Shown: positions 1-9,780, numbered from the stretch's first letter. The stretch is 60,222 nucleotides of DNA from an uncultured Bacteroidales bacterium (GCA_902762385.1 CACWNQ010000015.1:1-60222), one strand, 5' to 3'. Translations and numbers: made by a program. The notes: generated by a model from the letters alone, not told the origin.

Positions 1-336
1 TTCCATTGATTTATTCAAATTCTCGTAAGCCTTCTGGAAGTCATAATAGTAGGTCGCGTAGATATAACCTAAATTGTTTAGCGCTCTGGCAATCTGATAT
101 TTATCCTTGCTTTCCAAATTGTTGTTTTGGACTCGATTGGCAACGATACTGTAACATACCATCGCGCTGTCAACCCATCCTTTGTTTTGAAGGTAATCCT
201 GACCACGACGCATCAGATCTTCGGTAGAGACTTTAACCCATTGATTGTGCTGGTTTACGTTATAAGCATTAGCATCTAGCATCATAACTGATGCCAGCAG
301 CATTATCAATATGGCATATAATTGCTTCTTAAACAT
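1..336 (-). CDS. Secreted TPR-like protein, N-terminal part (runs off window start)
   Basis: Translating the minus strand from the ATG at 336 gives 112 open codons to the window edge. It begins with a signal peptide (MFKKQLYAILIMLLASVMML, then DANA) followed by alternating helices: a repeat-like unit around 'RRGQDYLQNKGWVDSAMVCY' and another around 'ARALNNLGYIYATYYYDFQK'. These have the A/G/Y spacing of tetratricopeptide repeats. In Bacteroidales such N-termini often belong to periplasmic TPR sensors that end in a LuxR-type HTH or a histidine kinase; the C-terminal part is outside the window, so the type is unknown. A -7-like box (TTACTTTG, one mismatch to TAnnTTTG, minus strand 342-349) lies immediately upstream and would give an almost leaderless mRNA, so the promoter assignment is weak. 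Confidence 0.75.
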   Translation of the reverse strand, partial: MFKKQLYAILIMLLASVMMLDANAYNVNQHNQWVKVSTEDLMRRGQDYLQNKGWVDSAMVCYSIVANRVQNNNLESKDKYQIARALNNLGYIYATYYYDFQKAYENLNKSME

Positions 337-536
337 TAGCGCAAAGTAAGGCAAGTAGTTTAAACTTATTGTCAGCCATGGTGAATGTCACACATTCTAA
401 TTAAAGTAGGCAAAATTAGTAATAATAAATTACAATAGCACCACTTCTACCCCTTTTTTTGAGTTAGGCAATGTCAATTCTTATTGAATGAGCCACATAA
501 TTATTTACACCTTGCTGAAGAAAAAAATATTTATTG

Positions 537-544
537 TAACTTTG
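537..544 (+). promoter_or_regulatory. sigma-ABfr -7 box for the LtaS-family gene
   Basis: TAACTTTG matches TAnnTTTG; a TTG at 512-514 lies 22 nt upstream. Transcription should start near 550, so the upstream in-frame codon at 484 is outside the mRNA. This fixes the ATG at 580 as the start. Confidence 0.7.
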
Positions 545-579
545 CACAACTTTTGATAACGATTTTCGACCATAACAAA

Positions 580-2559
580 ATGAAGTTAATTCCAAATAAA
601 AAACAGCTCATTAAAGAGCCTGGCTTTATAATGGCAGTGAATTTCGTGCTCATGATGGCCATCTACATGATTATGCGATGGGTGTTTTATTACATGAATA
701 TCAAGCACTTCCCCGATGTCACTCTGAGCGACATGATGGCAATGATGGTGGGAGGCCTGCGATTCGACCTGAGCGCCCTGTGTTACCTTAATGTGGTGTG
801 CGTGGTGTTGCAGTTTGCCCCCTTGAAGCGCCGCGACACCGTGGGCTATCAGCGCATTGTGAAGATAATATTTTGGGTCGTCAACATCGTGGGCATTGTG
901 GTCAATGCTGCCGACATTGTCTACTTCGAGTTTGGTGGGCGTCGCACCACCTGGACCATTTTCTCGGAGTTTGGCGGCGAGAGTAATTTGGGCAAGATTT
1001 TCCTCAACAGCATCACTGGCTACTGGCAGGTGTGGCTCACAGGCATAGCCCTGATTGCAGCCATCATCCTCCTTTATTACAACCCCATAAAGCACGACCG
1101 CGCCCGCGGCGACTATCCGGCAGCCAGAGTTTACTACCCAGTGCACTCAGCCATTTTCCTGCTGGCCATAGTGCTCACCATTGGTGGCATGCGAGGCGGC
1201 CTGGCACTCAAGATGCATCCCATGAGACAGGACACGGCCGAGATGTATTGCAACAGGCCTCTCGAGGCTGCAATTGTGCTCAACACGCCATTCACCATGC
1301 TCACAACCATGCACAAAAAAGGCTACAATAATCCAAAGTTCTTCAACGAAGAAGAACTTGACTCAATATTCAATCCCATAAAGAACACCACTCCACCTGA
1401 AGGCGAGATGCGCAAGCTCAACGTGGTTGTCTTCTTGATGGAGAGCTTCTCGATGGAGTATACTGGATTTTTCAACAAGGACAAGGATGGTGGCCACTAT
1501 CAAGGTTACACGCCATTTCTCGATTCATTGATGACGCAGAGCTACTGTTTTCAGTACGGTTTTGCCAACGGCGCCCGCTCGGTCGACTGCATGCCAGCAA
1601 GCTTTGCAGGCATACCACGATATATCGACCCCTACTGCTACTACATTTACTCCACCAACACGCTGCAGGCGTTGCCGCAGATGCTACGCGACGAGGGTTA
1701 TGCCACAGCTTTCTTTCATGGTGCTCCTAACACCACATTAGGTTTCCGTGCGTTTGCCCGCTCCATTGGATTTGAACGCTATTATGGCATGGACGAATAT
1801 CCCGTCAAAGACGACTTCGACGGCACTTGGGCAATATATGATGAGCCTTATTTGGAATATTTCGCCAAGCAGTGCTGTGAATTTGCGCGCAAGGGTAAGC
1901 CATTCTTCCTCACGGTTTTCACTGCATCAAGCCATGAGCCGTTCCCCATCCCCGATAAGTACAAGAGCACATTCACTCGTGGCGAGATTCCAATGCATCG
2001 CTCCATTAGCTACAGCGACCATGCTATTAGGCAATATTTCGAGAAGGTGAAACATGAACCTTGGTTCAACAGCACTATCTTCGTCTTTACCGCCGATCAT
2101 TGTGGCGTGGCCTGCCGTGACGACTACAACAATGACATGGGCCGCTTCTTGATTCCGATTTTCTTCTACACACCAGGTGGCCAGTTGCCAGTGAAATGTG
2201 ATTCAACACGCCTGGCGCAGCAAACCGACATCATGCCAACTGTGCTCGGAATACTAAATTACCCGAAGCCCTACTTCTCGTTTGGAAAAGACGTGCTCGA
2301 CCAGAGTCCTGATTTTGTAAACTTTGTGTTCAACGACCGTAACGGCACTTCGATGTACTACCTCGACAACCTGATGATTGAATACCACGGCGGCGAGCTC
2401 ACGGGCATATATGAGTTTAAAAAAGACTTCTCGCTCAAGCGCAACCTCATCGGCATGAAGGGCCGGTTCCCGCAATTGCCTTTCATGCAACGACAGCTCG
2501 AGGCAATCTTGCAGCAATATATCACAAGAATGAAGGAGAACCGGCTCACGGCCTATTAG
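580..2559 (+). CDS. LTA synthase family / phosphoglycerol transferase-type membrane sulfatase-fold protein
   Basis: A 659-residue protein. The first ~200 residues contain about five hydrophobic segments (e.g. 'FIMAVNFVLMMAIYMIMRWV', 'IIFWVVNIVGIVVNAADIVY'). The rest is an extracytoplasmic alkaline-phosphatase-superfamily domain: 'VVVFLMESFSMEYTG' is the first metal-binding strand, 'GARSVDCMPASFAGIP' is where the nucleophile region of LtaS/OpgB-like enzymes falls, and 'FTADHCGVACRDD' supplies the conserved D-H metal ligands. Family members transfer phosphoglycerol or phosphoethanolamine from phospholipids to glycans. The substrate in Gram-negative Bacteroidetes is not established. Start chosen from the promoter at 537-544 rather than the longer in-frame ORF from 484. 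Its 3' end overlaps the convergent waaA by 14 nt. Confidence 0.85.
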   Translation: MKLIPNKKQLIKEPGFIMAVNFVLMMAIYMIMRWVFYYMNIKHFPDVTLSDMMAMMVGGLRFDLSALCYLNVVCVVLQFAPLKRRDTVGYQRIVKIIFWVVNIVGIVVNAADIVYFEFGGRRTTWTIFSEFGGESNLGKIFLNSITGYWQVWLTGIALIAAIILLYYNPIKHDRARGDYPAARVYYPVHSAIFLLAIVLTIGGMRGGLALKMHPMRQDTAEMYCNRPLEAAIVLNTPFTMLTTMHKKGYNNPKFFNEEELDSIFNPIKNTTPPEGEMRKLNVVVFLMESFSMEYTGFFNKDKDGGHYQGYTPFLDSLMTQSYCFQYGFANGARSVDCMPASFAGIPRYIDPYCYYIYSTNTLQALPQMLRDEGYATAFFHGAPNTTLGFRAFARSIGFERYYGMDEYPVKDDFDGTWAIYDEPYLEYFAKQCCEFARKGKPFFLTVFTASSHEPFPIPDKYKSTFTRGEIPMHRSISYSDHAIRQYFEKVKHEPWFNSTIFVFTADHCGVACRDDYNNDMGRFLIPIFFYTPGGQLPVKCDSTRLAQQTDIMPTVLGILNYPKPYFSFGKDVLDQSPDFVNFVFNDRNGTSMYYLDNLMIEYHGGELTGIYEFKKDFSLKRNLIGMKGRFPQLPFMQRQLEAILQQYITRMKENRLTAY

Positions 2560-3793
2560 CCATCGCCTGCAAGTCGTTGTAGATGCGCTCGGTTGCACCA
2601 GTGTGTCTACCGATGTAGTCTCCAGCTGCATTGCCAGCTGCGTTGAGAGCCCCCGTGTCGCCCAGCAAATGGTCGAGGATGACATTGCATTGTTGGGCAT
2701 TGTCGATAGCAAAGGCACCGCCACACTCCTTAAGTTCAAGCGCCTCGCGGAACTTCTCGTGACGCGGCCCAAAGATTACTGGAATGCCATAGACAGCGGC
2801 CTCAGGCACATTGTGGATGCCGCTGCCGAATCCTCCACCCACATAGGCCACGTCGCCATAGCGATAGAGCGACGAGAGAATGCCAAAGCAGTCGATTATC
2901 ATGCAGTCGAGCTGTGATGGGTCGTCGACCTGGTCGAGCTTGGTGTAGCGTGCCACAGGGCGCTTAATGCGCGCCATCATCGCCTCGAGACGGCTCTCAT
3001 CGAACTCATGCGGAGCGATGATGAGCTTCATCTCGGGATGCGAGTTGAAATAAGGGATGATGATATCCTCATCAGGTTGCCACGAGCTGCCCATAACCAA
3101 TGTGAGCTTGTCGCCACTAGTCATAGCTGCTATCGAGGGAAATTCCTGAGCTTGCGCCTTGATTTGCAGCACGCGGTCGAGACGAGTGTCGCCACACACC
3201 ATGACGTTATCAACACCAATGCCGTGAAGCAGCTGGCGCGACTCCTCGTCTTGAACATAGAGGTGAGTGAAGCAACCAAGCATCTTGCGGAACATTCCGC
3301 CCCAAGGTTTAAAGAACGACTGATTGGGCCTGAAGATTGACGATATGATATAGGTGGGCACATTGCGCTGCTTGAGTTGCTCAAGGAAATTGCCCCAGAA
3401 TTCGTACTTCACAAAGATTGCCATCTTGGGCTTCACTACGTCGAGGAACTCCTTGACACGTCGAGGAGTGTCAACCGGCATATAGCACACGGCATCTACC
3501 TTGTCGTAGCCCTTGCGCACCTCATAGCCACTTGGGGAATAGAACGAGAGCAGAATCTTGGCATCGGGCTGCTCCTCACGGATTTTTTCGATTAGAGGTC
3601 TCCCCTGCTCAAACTCGCCAAGCGATGCTGCATGAATCCAGATGTAGCCGCCATCGGGGTCAAGCGTATCTTTCAGGTAAGGAATAGTTCTTGCCTGGCC
3701 TTGCACAGTGAGCCGTGCCTTGTGGTGCCAGGGCGATGCCAAGCGCATTCCCCAGCCAGTTGCGGCCATAGCAATGTTATACAGGAAATTCAT
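2546..3793 (-). CDS. waaA: 3-deoxy-D-manno-octulosonic acid (KDO) transferase
   Basis: A 415-residue GT30-family glycosyltransferase that adds KDO to lipid A precursor at the inner membrane. Visible hallmarks: a short N-terminal membrane anchor ('FLYNIAMAATGWGMRLASPW'), the GT30 motif 'WIHAASLGEFEQGRPLI' with the catalytic Glu, 'FVKYEFWGNFL', the nucleotide-sugar strand 'LTLVMGSSWQPDED', and the C-terminal 'AYVGGGFGSGIHNVPEAAVYGIPVIFGP' region (cited as separate GGGFGSGIHN and EAAVYGIPVIFGP blocks). ATG at 3793 (MNFLYN) is preferred over an in-frame TTG at 3802. It is the last gene of a gltX / outer-membrane protein / waaA run, with a 25-nt gap to the preceding gene. Confidence 0.95.
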   Translation of the reverse strand: MNFLYNIAMAATGWGMRLASPWHHKARLTVQGQARTIPYLKDTLDPDGGYIWIHAASLGEFEQGRPLIEKIREEQPDAKILLSFYSPSGYEVRKGYDKVDAVCYMPVDTPRRVKEFLDVVKPKMAIFVKYEFWGNFLEQLKQRNVPTYIISSIFRPNQSFFKPWGGMFRKMLGCFTHLYVQDEESRQLLHGIGVDNVMVCGDTRLDRVLQIKAQAQEFPSIAAMTSGDKLTLVMGSSWQPDEDIIIPYFNSHPEMKLIIAPHEFDESRLEAMMARIKRPVARYTKLDQVDDPSQLDCMIIDCFGILSSLYRYGDVAYVGGGFGSGIHNVPEAAVYGIPVIFGPRHEKFREALELKECGGAFAIDNAQQCNVILDHLLGDTGALNAAGNAAGDYIGRHTGATERIYNDLQAMANRP

Positions 3794-3818
3794 TTCAAGC
3801 AAGTAGTAGGATTAGATG

Positions 3819-4937
3819 TTAGAATTGAGCAGGCAACCATCTATAGGTTCTAATGCCATTGTGATTGTTAAAACTCTTGGGCTGCTTATTTCTTTTCCAG
3901 ATTTTATTATCAAGATAGAATCGCACCGCAAGCTGTTGCCAAAAAGCCGTTGTCTTGTCGGTAGCATGGAAAGTGAGTCGTGCCTCAACATTAACAAAGT
4001 CACGTTCAAATATTGTGGCTGCAACATCGGTTCGACTATAGAACTTGTTGTGATAGAACTGATCGCCCTGATACAATAGTGAGGCATACTTGTCATAGAG
4101 TGGCATTTGCTCTTTTCCCACATACACATGCTCTTGCAGAGAAAGCCATTTCCACCGGCCCTCAATATCACCCATAAACCCTGCTTGAGCCAGCCATTTA
4201 TTGTCGCCAGGGCGGTCACGGTCAATAGAAAGAAGTACACCTGCCGAGATGTGAAAATAATCCTTTAAGCGTTCACGCCCACTATGAGTAAAGCCAATCG
4301 ATGGATTCAAAATCACATTATCCACAACGCCTTCTCCTTCGGCCGGGTTGAAACTTTTGGCTAAATGGTTATAACGAGCCGTGCCTCCCGCCTGAAAACG
4401 ATTATAGCCATAATTACCACTATGCCAGAAAGCCTGTCCCGTCACGTCGAATGCTTCGCGTCGATTGTTTGTGCGAATTTGCCTCCAGTTGAGCCAAGAG
4501 ACGAAACTGAAATGTGGCTTTTCTATATTAATCAAGAATCCATTGATGTTGGGGTTAATATAGCTGATGGAATCACTTTGCAGGAAACGACTGATTCTAA
4601 GGGCATCGGGAATCACACCCATTGCCATGCTCAGGCCACGCTGCTGATTATGATATTGATAATACAATGCCGGCAACACCTTGTAACCATGCATGTGGTC
4701 GTTCATGGGCTGATACCAAGTCACGCCACCCATAATGCGATGGCGCGCGCTATCCATCGACACTCCTATCTGTGGCGTAATGCGAGTGAAGATGTAGGTG
4801 TTAGATGGTGCCAAAGCAGTCTCGCTCTCGCGATTATTGAACACAGCATTCATATTCACACTCCACTCAAGCTCCTGAGAACTGAGAGTGAGTGCTGACA
4901 CAAGTGCTATCAATATCGTGGACAACCAGTTGCGCAT
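3819..4937 (-). CDS. Putative outer-membrane beta-barrel protein between gltX and waaA
   Basis: A 372-residue protein with a signal peptide ('NWLSTILIALVSALTLSSQ'). The remainder is rich in short alternating strands with aromatic girdles ('GGVTWYQPMNDHMHGYKVLP', 'PHFSFVSWLNWRQIRTNNR', 'TDVAATIFERDFVNVEARLT', 'LAVRFYLDNKIW'), as in outer-membrane barrels. No catalytic motif is recognised. It starts 2 nt after the gltX stop and is followed 25 nt later by waaA, so it is very likely cotranscribed with both. Position next to waaA hints at an envelope role, but this is inference. It has no lipobox. Confidence 0.7.
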   Translation of the reverse strand: MRNWLSTILIALVSALTLSSQELEWSVNMNAVFNNRESETALAPSNTYIFTRITPQIGVSMDSARHRIMGGVTWYQPMNDHMHGYKVLPALYYQYHNQQRGLSMAMGVIPDALRISRFLQSDSISYINPNINGFLINIEKPHFSFVSWLNWRQIRTNNRREAFDVTGQAFWHSGNYGYNRFQAGGTARYNHLAKSFNPAEGEGVVDNVILNPSIGFTHSGRERLKDYFHISAGVLLSIDRDRPGDNKWLAQAGFMGDIEGRWKWLSLQEHVYVGKEQMPLYDKYASLLYQGDQFYHNKFYSRTDVAATIFERDFVNVEARLTFHATDKTTAFWQQLAVRFYLDNKIWKRNKQPKSFNNHNGIRTYRWLPAQF

Positions 4938-4939
4938 GA

Positions 4940-6475
4940 TTACTCTGTTACTGGTTTGATATTCTCGATACCGCGCTCAATGCGGGCGATGATTTCGTCC
5001 TTGCCCATGAGCTCAGCGATGTCAAACATGTGAGGACCCTTGCACTCGCCCACTACGGTGAGACGGAAAGCGTTCATCACATTGCCCATGTGCAGCCCGT
5101 TGTCCTTAATCCATCCGAGCACTATTTCCTCGGCATTGGCACTAGTCATGTCGTCGATGCCCTTGATCACCTCGATTAGGCGATGCATAGTCTCGGGAGT
5201 GTCTTCTTTCCAGCGTTTCTTGATGTCCTTAGGAGCATACTCGGTAGGTGCCTGGAAGAAGAACTTGGCATTGTCCCAAATGTCGCCCACGAAGCTGATG
5301 CGGCTCTTAATCATGCCCACAGCACGGGTGATATACTCGTCGGTGAATTGTGAAGCGTCGACACCATGCTTTGCAAGTTTGGGCTTGAAAATCTCGGCAA
5401 GTTCTGCATCGTCCATATTGATAAGATACTCGTGGTTGAACCATTTGCCCTTCTCGAAGTCGAACTTCGCGCCTTTCTTTGAGCAGTGGTCAAACGAGAA
5501 CTGCTTGATGAGTTCGTCCATCGAGAAAATCTCCTGGTCGGTGCCTGGATTCCAGCCAAGCAAGGCAAGGAAATTGACAACAGCCTGAGGCAGATAGCCA
5601 CGCTCGCGGTATCCACTGCTAATGTCACCGCTCACGGGGTCGTGCCACTCAAGTGGGAAAACAGGGAAGCCCAAGCGATCGCCGTCACGCTTGCTAAGCT
5701 TACCTTTGCCGTCGGGTTTGAGCAACAATGGCAGGTGCACAAACTGTGGCATTGAGTCTTTCCATCCCAATGCTTCGTAAAGCAACACATGCAGTGGAGC
5801 GCTTGGCAGCCACTCCTCGCCACGAATCACGTGAGAAACCTCCATCAAGTGGTCATCAACGATGTTTGCCAAGTGATAGGTTGGCAGGTCGTCAGCACTC
5901 TTGTAGAGCACCTTATCATCTACTACCGAACTGTTGACAGTCACCTCGCCACGAATCAGGTCATTGACCTTAACCTCCTGGTTGGGCTCAATGAGGATGC
6001 GAACCACATATTTCTCGCCAGCAGCGATGAGCGCATCAACTTCCTCTTTGGGCAATGTAAGGGAATTGCGCATCATGCCACGGGTCTTGGCGTCGTACTG
6101 GAAATTGGCTATTTCTTTGCGTTTAGCATCAAGTTCCTCGGGGGTGTCGAAAGCGATATAGGCCTTGCCATCATCGAGCAACTGCTTTACATACTTGCGA
6201 TAGATGTCGCGACGCTCGCTCTGCTTGTAAGGACCGTAGTTGCCACCCTCACGCACACCCTCGTCAATTCCGATGCCGAGCCATTGCAGGGCCTCATTGA
6301 TATAATCCTCAGCGCCAGGCACAAAGCGGTTGCTGTCGGTATCCTCGATGCGAAGTATCATAACACCGCCGTTTTGACGGGCAAAGAGATAGTTAAACAA
6401 TGCAGTTCTCACACCGCCAATGTGAAGCGGTCCTGTGGGTGATGGGGCAAATCGTACCCTTACTTTTTTATCCAT
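4940..6475 (-). CDS. gltX: Glutamyl-tRNA synthetase
   Basis: A 511-residue class I synthetase that charges tRNA(Glu). The HIGH-equivalent motif '[20 protein letters not shown]' is near residues 11-30, with '[13 protein letters not shown]' after it. The KMSKS-equivalent is '[20 protein letters not shown]' near residue 255, with the extra [13 protein letters not shown] insert typical of Bacteroidetes GluRS. The C-terminal helical anticodon-binding region follows. First gene of the gltX / OMP / waaA run. A good promoter (TTTG, 20 nt, TAATTTTG) lies upstream. Confidence 0.97.
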   Translation of the reverse strand: MDKKVRVRFAPSPTGPLHIGGVRTALFNYLFARQNGGVMILRIEDTDSNRFVPGAEDYINEALQWLGIGIDEGVREGGNYGPYKQSERRDIYRKYVKQLLDDGKAYIAFDTPEELDAKRKEIANFQYDAKTRGMMRNSLTLPKEEVDALIAAGEKYVVRILIEPNQEVKVNDLIRGEVTVNSSVVDDKVLYKSADDLPTYHLANIVDDHLMEVSHVIRGEEWLPSAPLHVLLYEALGWKDSMPQFVHLPLLLKPDGKGKLSKRDGDRLGFPVFPLEWHDPVSGDISSGYRERGYLPQAVVNFLALLGWNPGTDQEIFSMDELIKQFSFDHCSKKGAKFDFEKGKWFNHEYLINMDDAELAEIFKPKLAKHGVDASQFTDEYITRAVGMIKSRISFVGDIWDNAKFFFQAPTEYAPKDIKKRWKEDTPETMHRLIEVIKGIDDMTSANAEEIVLGWIKDNGLHMGNVMNAFRLTVVGECKGPHMFDIAELMGKDEIIARIERGIENIKPVTE

Positions 6476-6512
6476 TATAGTAGTTATTTTATTTGTTTCA
6501 AAAAATCGACTG

Positions 6513-6544
6513 CAAAATTAGTGCAAGCCGAGTGAAATACCAAA
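6513..6544 (-). promoter_or_regulatory. gltX promoter (-33 TTTG, -7 TAATTTTG)
   Basis: Minus strand: TTTG at 6541-6544, 20-nt spacer, TAATTTTG at 6513-6520. Matches the Bacteroidetes sigma-ABfr consensus in sequence and spacing. Leader about 30 nt. Confidence 0.75.
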
Positions 6545-6823
6545 TTTATTTGAGTATTTCCGAGGCGCCGCCTAATTTATCCAAAATTAGCGAAAAGTTG
6601 TGAGTTATTAGTCGTTAGTTTTTTAAAATGAAATCACCTCGTTGAGAGTTGTCACAGGCAAGGTTGATAAAATCAAGAAGCATCATTTTAAATAACAACA
6701 CGCTGTGTCAATTGAGCAGTAATTTCACATTCACTTTGCTGCAAAAAAAACATAAATTATTTAAAAGGGTTTAAAAGTGAAATAAAAAGTGCCTTAAATA
6801 GGTTTTATCTAAGGATTTATATG

Positions 6824-6831
6824 TAATTTTG
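6824..6831 (+). promoter_or_regulatory. -7 box of the korAB operon
   Basis: TAATTTTG followed by GCACC, about 58 nt before the korA ATG. The T-rich stretch at 6803-6806 may serve as -33 element, but its spacing is short. Confidence 0.6.
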
Positions 6832-6889
6832 CACCCGTTTTTAGGACAACTATTATTGCAAATTTTAAAAATCTGGATTAAACAACGTC

Positions 6890-8737
6890 ATGTTAGGAAA
6901 AACTAACGTAAAATTCCGTCAGAGCATTGTAGTCCGTTTCTCGGGCGACTCTGGCGACGGCATGCAACTTGCCGGCAACATTTTCTCAAGCGTGTCGGCC
7001 GAGATGGGCGACATCATCTCCACCTTCCCCGACTATCCCGCCGAGGTTAGAGCCCCACAAGGTTCGCTCAGTGGTGTAAGTGGTTTTCAAGTTCACATAG
7101 GTCATGGAGTGCACACTCCAGGCGATGAGTGCGACGTGCTGGTGGCAATGAACCCTGCTGCCCTGAAGCAGAACGTGAAATTCCTGAACAAAAACGGCGT
7201 GGCGATTGTCGACATCGACTCGTTCAAAGACATCGACCTCAAAAAAGCCGAGTTCACAACCGATGACCCTTACAAGGAAATCGGGCTCAAGACCCAAATT
7301 GTGGAAGTGCCCATGACCACAATGGTGAAAGCAGCTCTTGAGGACAGCGGCATGGACTTTAAGTCACAGATGAAATGTCGCAACATGTTTGCCTTAGGAC
7401 TCATTTGCTGGCTTTTCAACATGCCATTGGCAAGTGCCCGTCGCTTCCTCCAACACAAGTTTGGCAACAAACCAGCAGTCTATGACGCTAACTGCAAAGT
7501 GCTGCAAGGCGGTTATGACTACGGCCACAACATACATGCCTCGGTATCGAAATACCGCATTGAGACCGAAGACATGCGCCCAGGCATCTATGTAGACGTC
7601 AACGGCAACAAGGCAACAGCATGGGGCCTGATTCTCGCAAGTGAGAAGAGTGGGCGCCCACTTTACTTGGGCAGCTACCCAATCACTCCTGCCACCGATA
7701 TCCTGCATGAACTTGCCAAGCGCCGTGACTTGGGTGTGAAGGCTTGCCAGATGGAGGACGAGATTGCAGGTATTTGCTCGGCAATAGGTGCTGCCTACGC
7801 AGGCAGTCTGGCAGTGACTAGCACCAGTGGCCCTGGCTTGTCGCTCAAGAGCGAGGCAATGGGCCTGGCAGTCATGTCGGAGCTTCCACTAGTAATCATC
7901 GACGTTCAGCGTGGAGGCCCATCGACCGGCATGCCCACCAAGACCGAGCAGACCGACTTGCTGCAAGCCCTTTATGGCCGCAGTGGAGAGTGCCCACTGG
8001 TGGTTGTTGCAGCATCGTCGCCAACCGACTGCTTCCACATGGCATTTGAGGCAGCCCGCATCGCAATTGAGCACATGACACCCGTCATCCTGCTTACCGA
8101 TGCATTCATTGCTAATGGCTCCAGTGCATGGCGTGTGCCTGAAGTGGGCGACTATCCTGAGATTAAACCTAACTTCGTACCCGAGGACAAGGAAGAAACC
8201 TGGCATGCCTATAGCCGCAACGATGAGCTCGTGCGCTACTGGTCGTTCCCCGGCGTTCCAGGCAAGATGCACCGCGTGGGTGGCCTTGAACGTGACTACG
8301 ACACTGGTGTGATTTCAAACAGCCCCGAAAACCACGAGCGCATGGTCAAGACTCGTGCCCAGAAAATCGCTAATGTCGCCAACCACATTCCTGAGCTTGA
8401 AGTAAAGAGCGAGCATGAAGGTTGCGACACAATAATTGTGGGCTGGGGAGGCACCTACGGCCACATCTACACAGCCTATGAGCACCTTAACCAGGCTGGC
8501 AAGCATCTCGACTTTGCTCAGTTCAACTATATCAACCCATTGCCACGCAACACCCGCGAAGTGCTAACCCGCTACAAGACGGTAATTGTTGCTGAGCTTA
8601 ACAACGGCCAGTTTGCCACCTATCTGCAGAGTCAGATTCCAGAGCTTAACATCAAGCGAATCAACAAGGTTCAAGGTCAACCGTTCCTTGTTAACGAGAT
8701 TGAAGATGGTGTAACTAAAATTATGGAGGGCAAATAA
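6890..8737 (+). CDS. korA: 2-oxoacid:ferredoxin oxidoreductase, fused gamma-alpha subunit
   Basis: A 615-residue protein. The N-terminal ~190 residues are the gamma (CoA-binding) domain ('VVRFSGDSGDGMQLAGNIFS', 'PAEVRAPQGSLSGVSGFQVH'), and residues ~230-610 form the alpha, pyrimidine-binding domain ('LGSYPITPATDILHEL', 'AVTSTSGPGLSLKSEAMGLA', 'VQRGGPSTGMPTKTEQTDLL'). With the beta subunit encoded 2 nt downstream it oxidatively decarboxylates a 2-oxoacid to acyl-CoA and reduces ferredoxin. The gamma-alpha fusion and the absence of a separate delta ferredoxin subunit match the 2-oxoglutarate-type (KorAB) enzyme of Bacteroidetes, though substrate cannot be proven from sequence alone. Cytoplasmic. 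Confidence 0.93.
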   Translation: MLGKTNVKFRQSIVVRFSGDSGDGMQLAGNIFSSVSAEMGDIISTFPDYPAEVRAPQGSLSGVSGFQVHIGHGVHTPGDECDVLVAMNPAALKQNVKFLNKNGVAIVDIDSFKDIDLKKAEFTTDDPYKEIGLKTQIVEVPMTTMVKAALEDSGMDFKSQMKCRNMFALGLICWLFNMPLASARRFLQHKFGNKPAVYDANCKVLQGGYDYGHNIHASVSKYRIETEDMRPGIYVDVNGNKATAWGLILASEKSGRPLYLGSYPITPATDILHELAKRRDLGVKACQMEDEIAGICSAIGAAYAGSLAVTSTSGPGLSLKSEAMGLAVMSELPLVIIDVQRGGPSTGMPTKTEQTDLLQALYGRSGECPLVVVAASSPTDCFHMAFEAARIAIEHMTPVILLTDAFIANGSSAWRVPEVGDYPEIKPNFVPEDKEETWHAYSRNDELVRYWSFPGVPGKMHRVGGLERDYDTGVISNSPENHERMVKTRAQKIANVANHIPELEVKSEHEGCDTIIVGWGGTYGHIYTAYEHLNQAGKHLDFAQFNYINPLPRNTREVLTRYKTVIVAELNNGQFATYLQSQIPELNIKRINKVQGQPFLVNEIEDGVTKIMEGK

Positions 8738-8739
8738 TC

Positions 8740-9753
8740 ATGACAAATCAAACATACGAACCAAAAGACTACAAGAATGATATAGCAGTGCGCTGGTGCC
8801 CCGGATGTGGCGACCACGCCATTCTCAATGTGCTTCACAAGGCAATGGCCGAGCTCGGCATTCCACCTCACATGATTGCTGTGGTTTCAGGTATTGGTTG
8901 CAGTTCACGTCTGCCCTACTATATGAACACCTATGGTTTCCACACCATCCACGGACGAGGTGGCGCTATCGCAACTGGTGTGAAGGTTGCAAATCCTCAA
9001 CTAACCGTGTGGCAAATATCGGGCGACGGCGACTGCCTAGCCATTGGCGGTAACCACTTTATCCATGAGGTGCGCCGTAATGTGGACCTCAACCTCTTGC
9101 TGCTCAACAACAAGATTTACGGACTTACCAAGGGCCAATTCAGCCCAACAAGCGATCGCGGATGTGTGTCGAAGTCGTCGCCTTATGGCACAACCGAAGA
9201 CCCATTCATCCCAGCCGAACTAGTGTTTGGCGCTCGTGGCACATTCTTTGCTCGTGGCATCGACGTTGAACTCAAAATCAACCAGGAGATTATGGTTGAG
9301 GCAGCAGGCCATAAGGGTTGCTCGGTTGTTGAAATTCTGCAAAACTGCATGATTTTCAACAACGGCATACACAACCGCATCACCGATAAGGCTGTGCGCG
9401 CTAATCGCACCATCCATCTGGTCCATGGCGAGAAGATGCTCTTTGGCAAGAACCGCGACATGGGTCTTGTTCAGGACGGATTCGGACTCAAAGCTGTGCG
9501 TCTTGATGACGGCGACTACACCATTGATGATGTGCTAGTGCACGATGCACACTGCCAGGACAACTTCCTGCACCAGCAACTTGCAATGATGGATGGCACC
9601 AATCTGCCCGTTGCTTTGGGTGTGATTCGCGATGTTGACGCGCCAAGTTATGAAACCGATGTAACTGTGCAAATGCGCAAAATCCAGGCTAAGCACCGCT
9701 ATAAGAGCTTGCGAGACATGATTCTCGACGGCGACACTTGGGAGCGCAAATAA
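8740..9753 (+). CDS. korB: 2-oxoacid:ferredoxin oxidoreductase, beta (TPP-binding) subunit
   Basis: 337 residues. The iron-sulfur/TPP entry motif 'RWCPGCGDHAILN' is near residue 20, 'VSGIGCSSRLPYYMNTYGFH' follows, and the thiamine-diphosphate motif runs from 'ISGDGDCLAIGGNHFIHEVR' to 'LLLLNNKIYGLTKGQFSPTS'. It pairs with the gamma-alpha subunit immediately upstream (2-nt gap, same mRNA). A strong hairpin terminator sits 27 nt past the stop. Confidence 0.95.
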   Translation: MTNQTYEPKDYKNDIAVRWCPGCGDHAILNVLHKAMAELGIPPHMIAVVSGIGCSSRLPYYMNTYGFHTIHGRGGAIATGVKVANPQLTVWQISGDGDCLAIGGNHFIHEVRRNVDLNLLLLNNKIYGLTKGQFSPTSDRGCVSKSSPYGTTEDPFIPAELVFGARGTFFARGIDVELKINQEIMVEAAGHKGCSVVEILQNCMIFNNGIHNRITDKAVRANRTIHLVHGEKMLFGKNRDMGLVQDGFGLKAVRLDDGDYTIDDVLVHDAHCQDNFLHQQLAMMDGTNLPVALGVIRDVDAPSYETDVTVQMRKIQAKHRYKSLRDMILDGDTWERK

Positions 9754-9780
9754 ATCAACTTGCACTTTATCGCAGTTTTC

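Larger units (their letters stand above)
6476..6889. other. Divergent intergenic region gltX / korA
   Basis: 414 nt without a gene. It holds the gltX promoter at its left side and the kor promoter (6824-6831) at its right side. The middle (6545-6800) is AT-rich; I see a small GC palindrome-like GGCGCCGCC near 6562-6571 but no ORF, tRNA or convincing terminator. Confidence 0.6.

Noticed and set aside
586-1146. 186-residue minus-strand ORF opposite the LtaS-family gene
   Set aside because: Antisense shadow with His-rich, low-quality composition; the plus-strand gene has clear family motifs.
5789-6442. 217-residue plus-strand ORF over gltX
   Set aside because: Lies wholly antisense to gltX, has no promoter and no recognisable domain.
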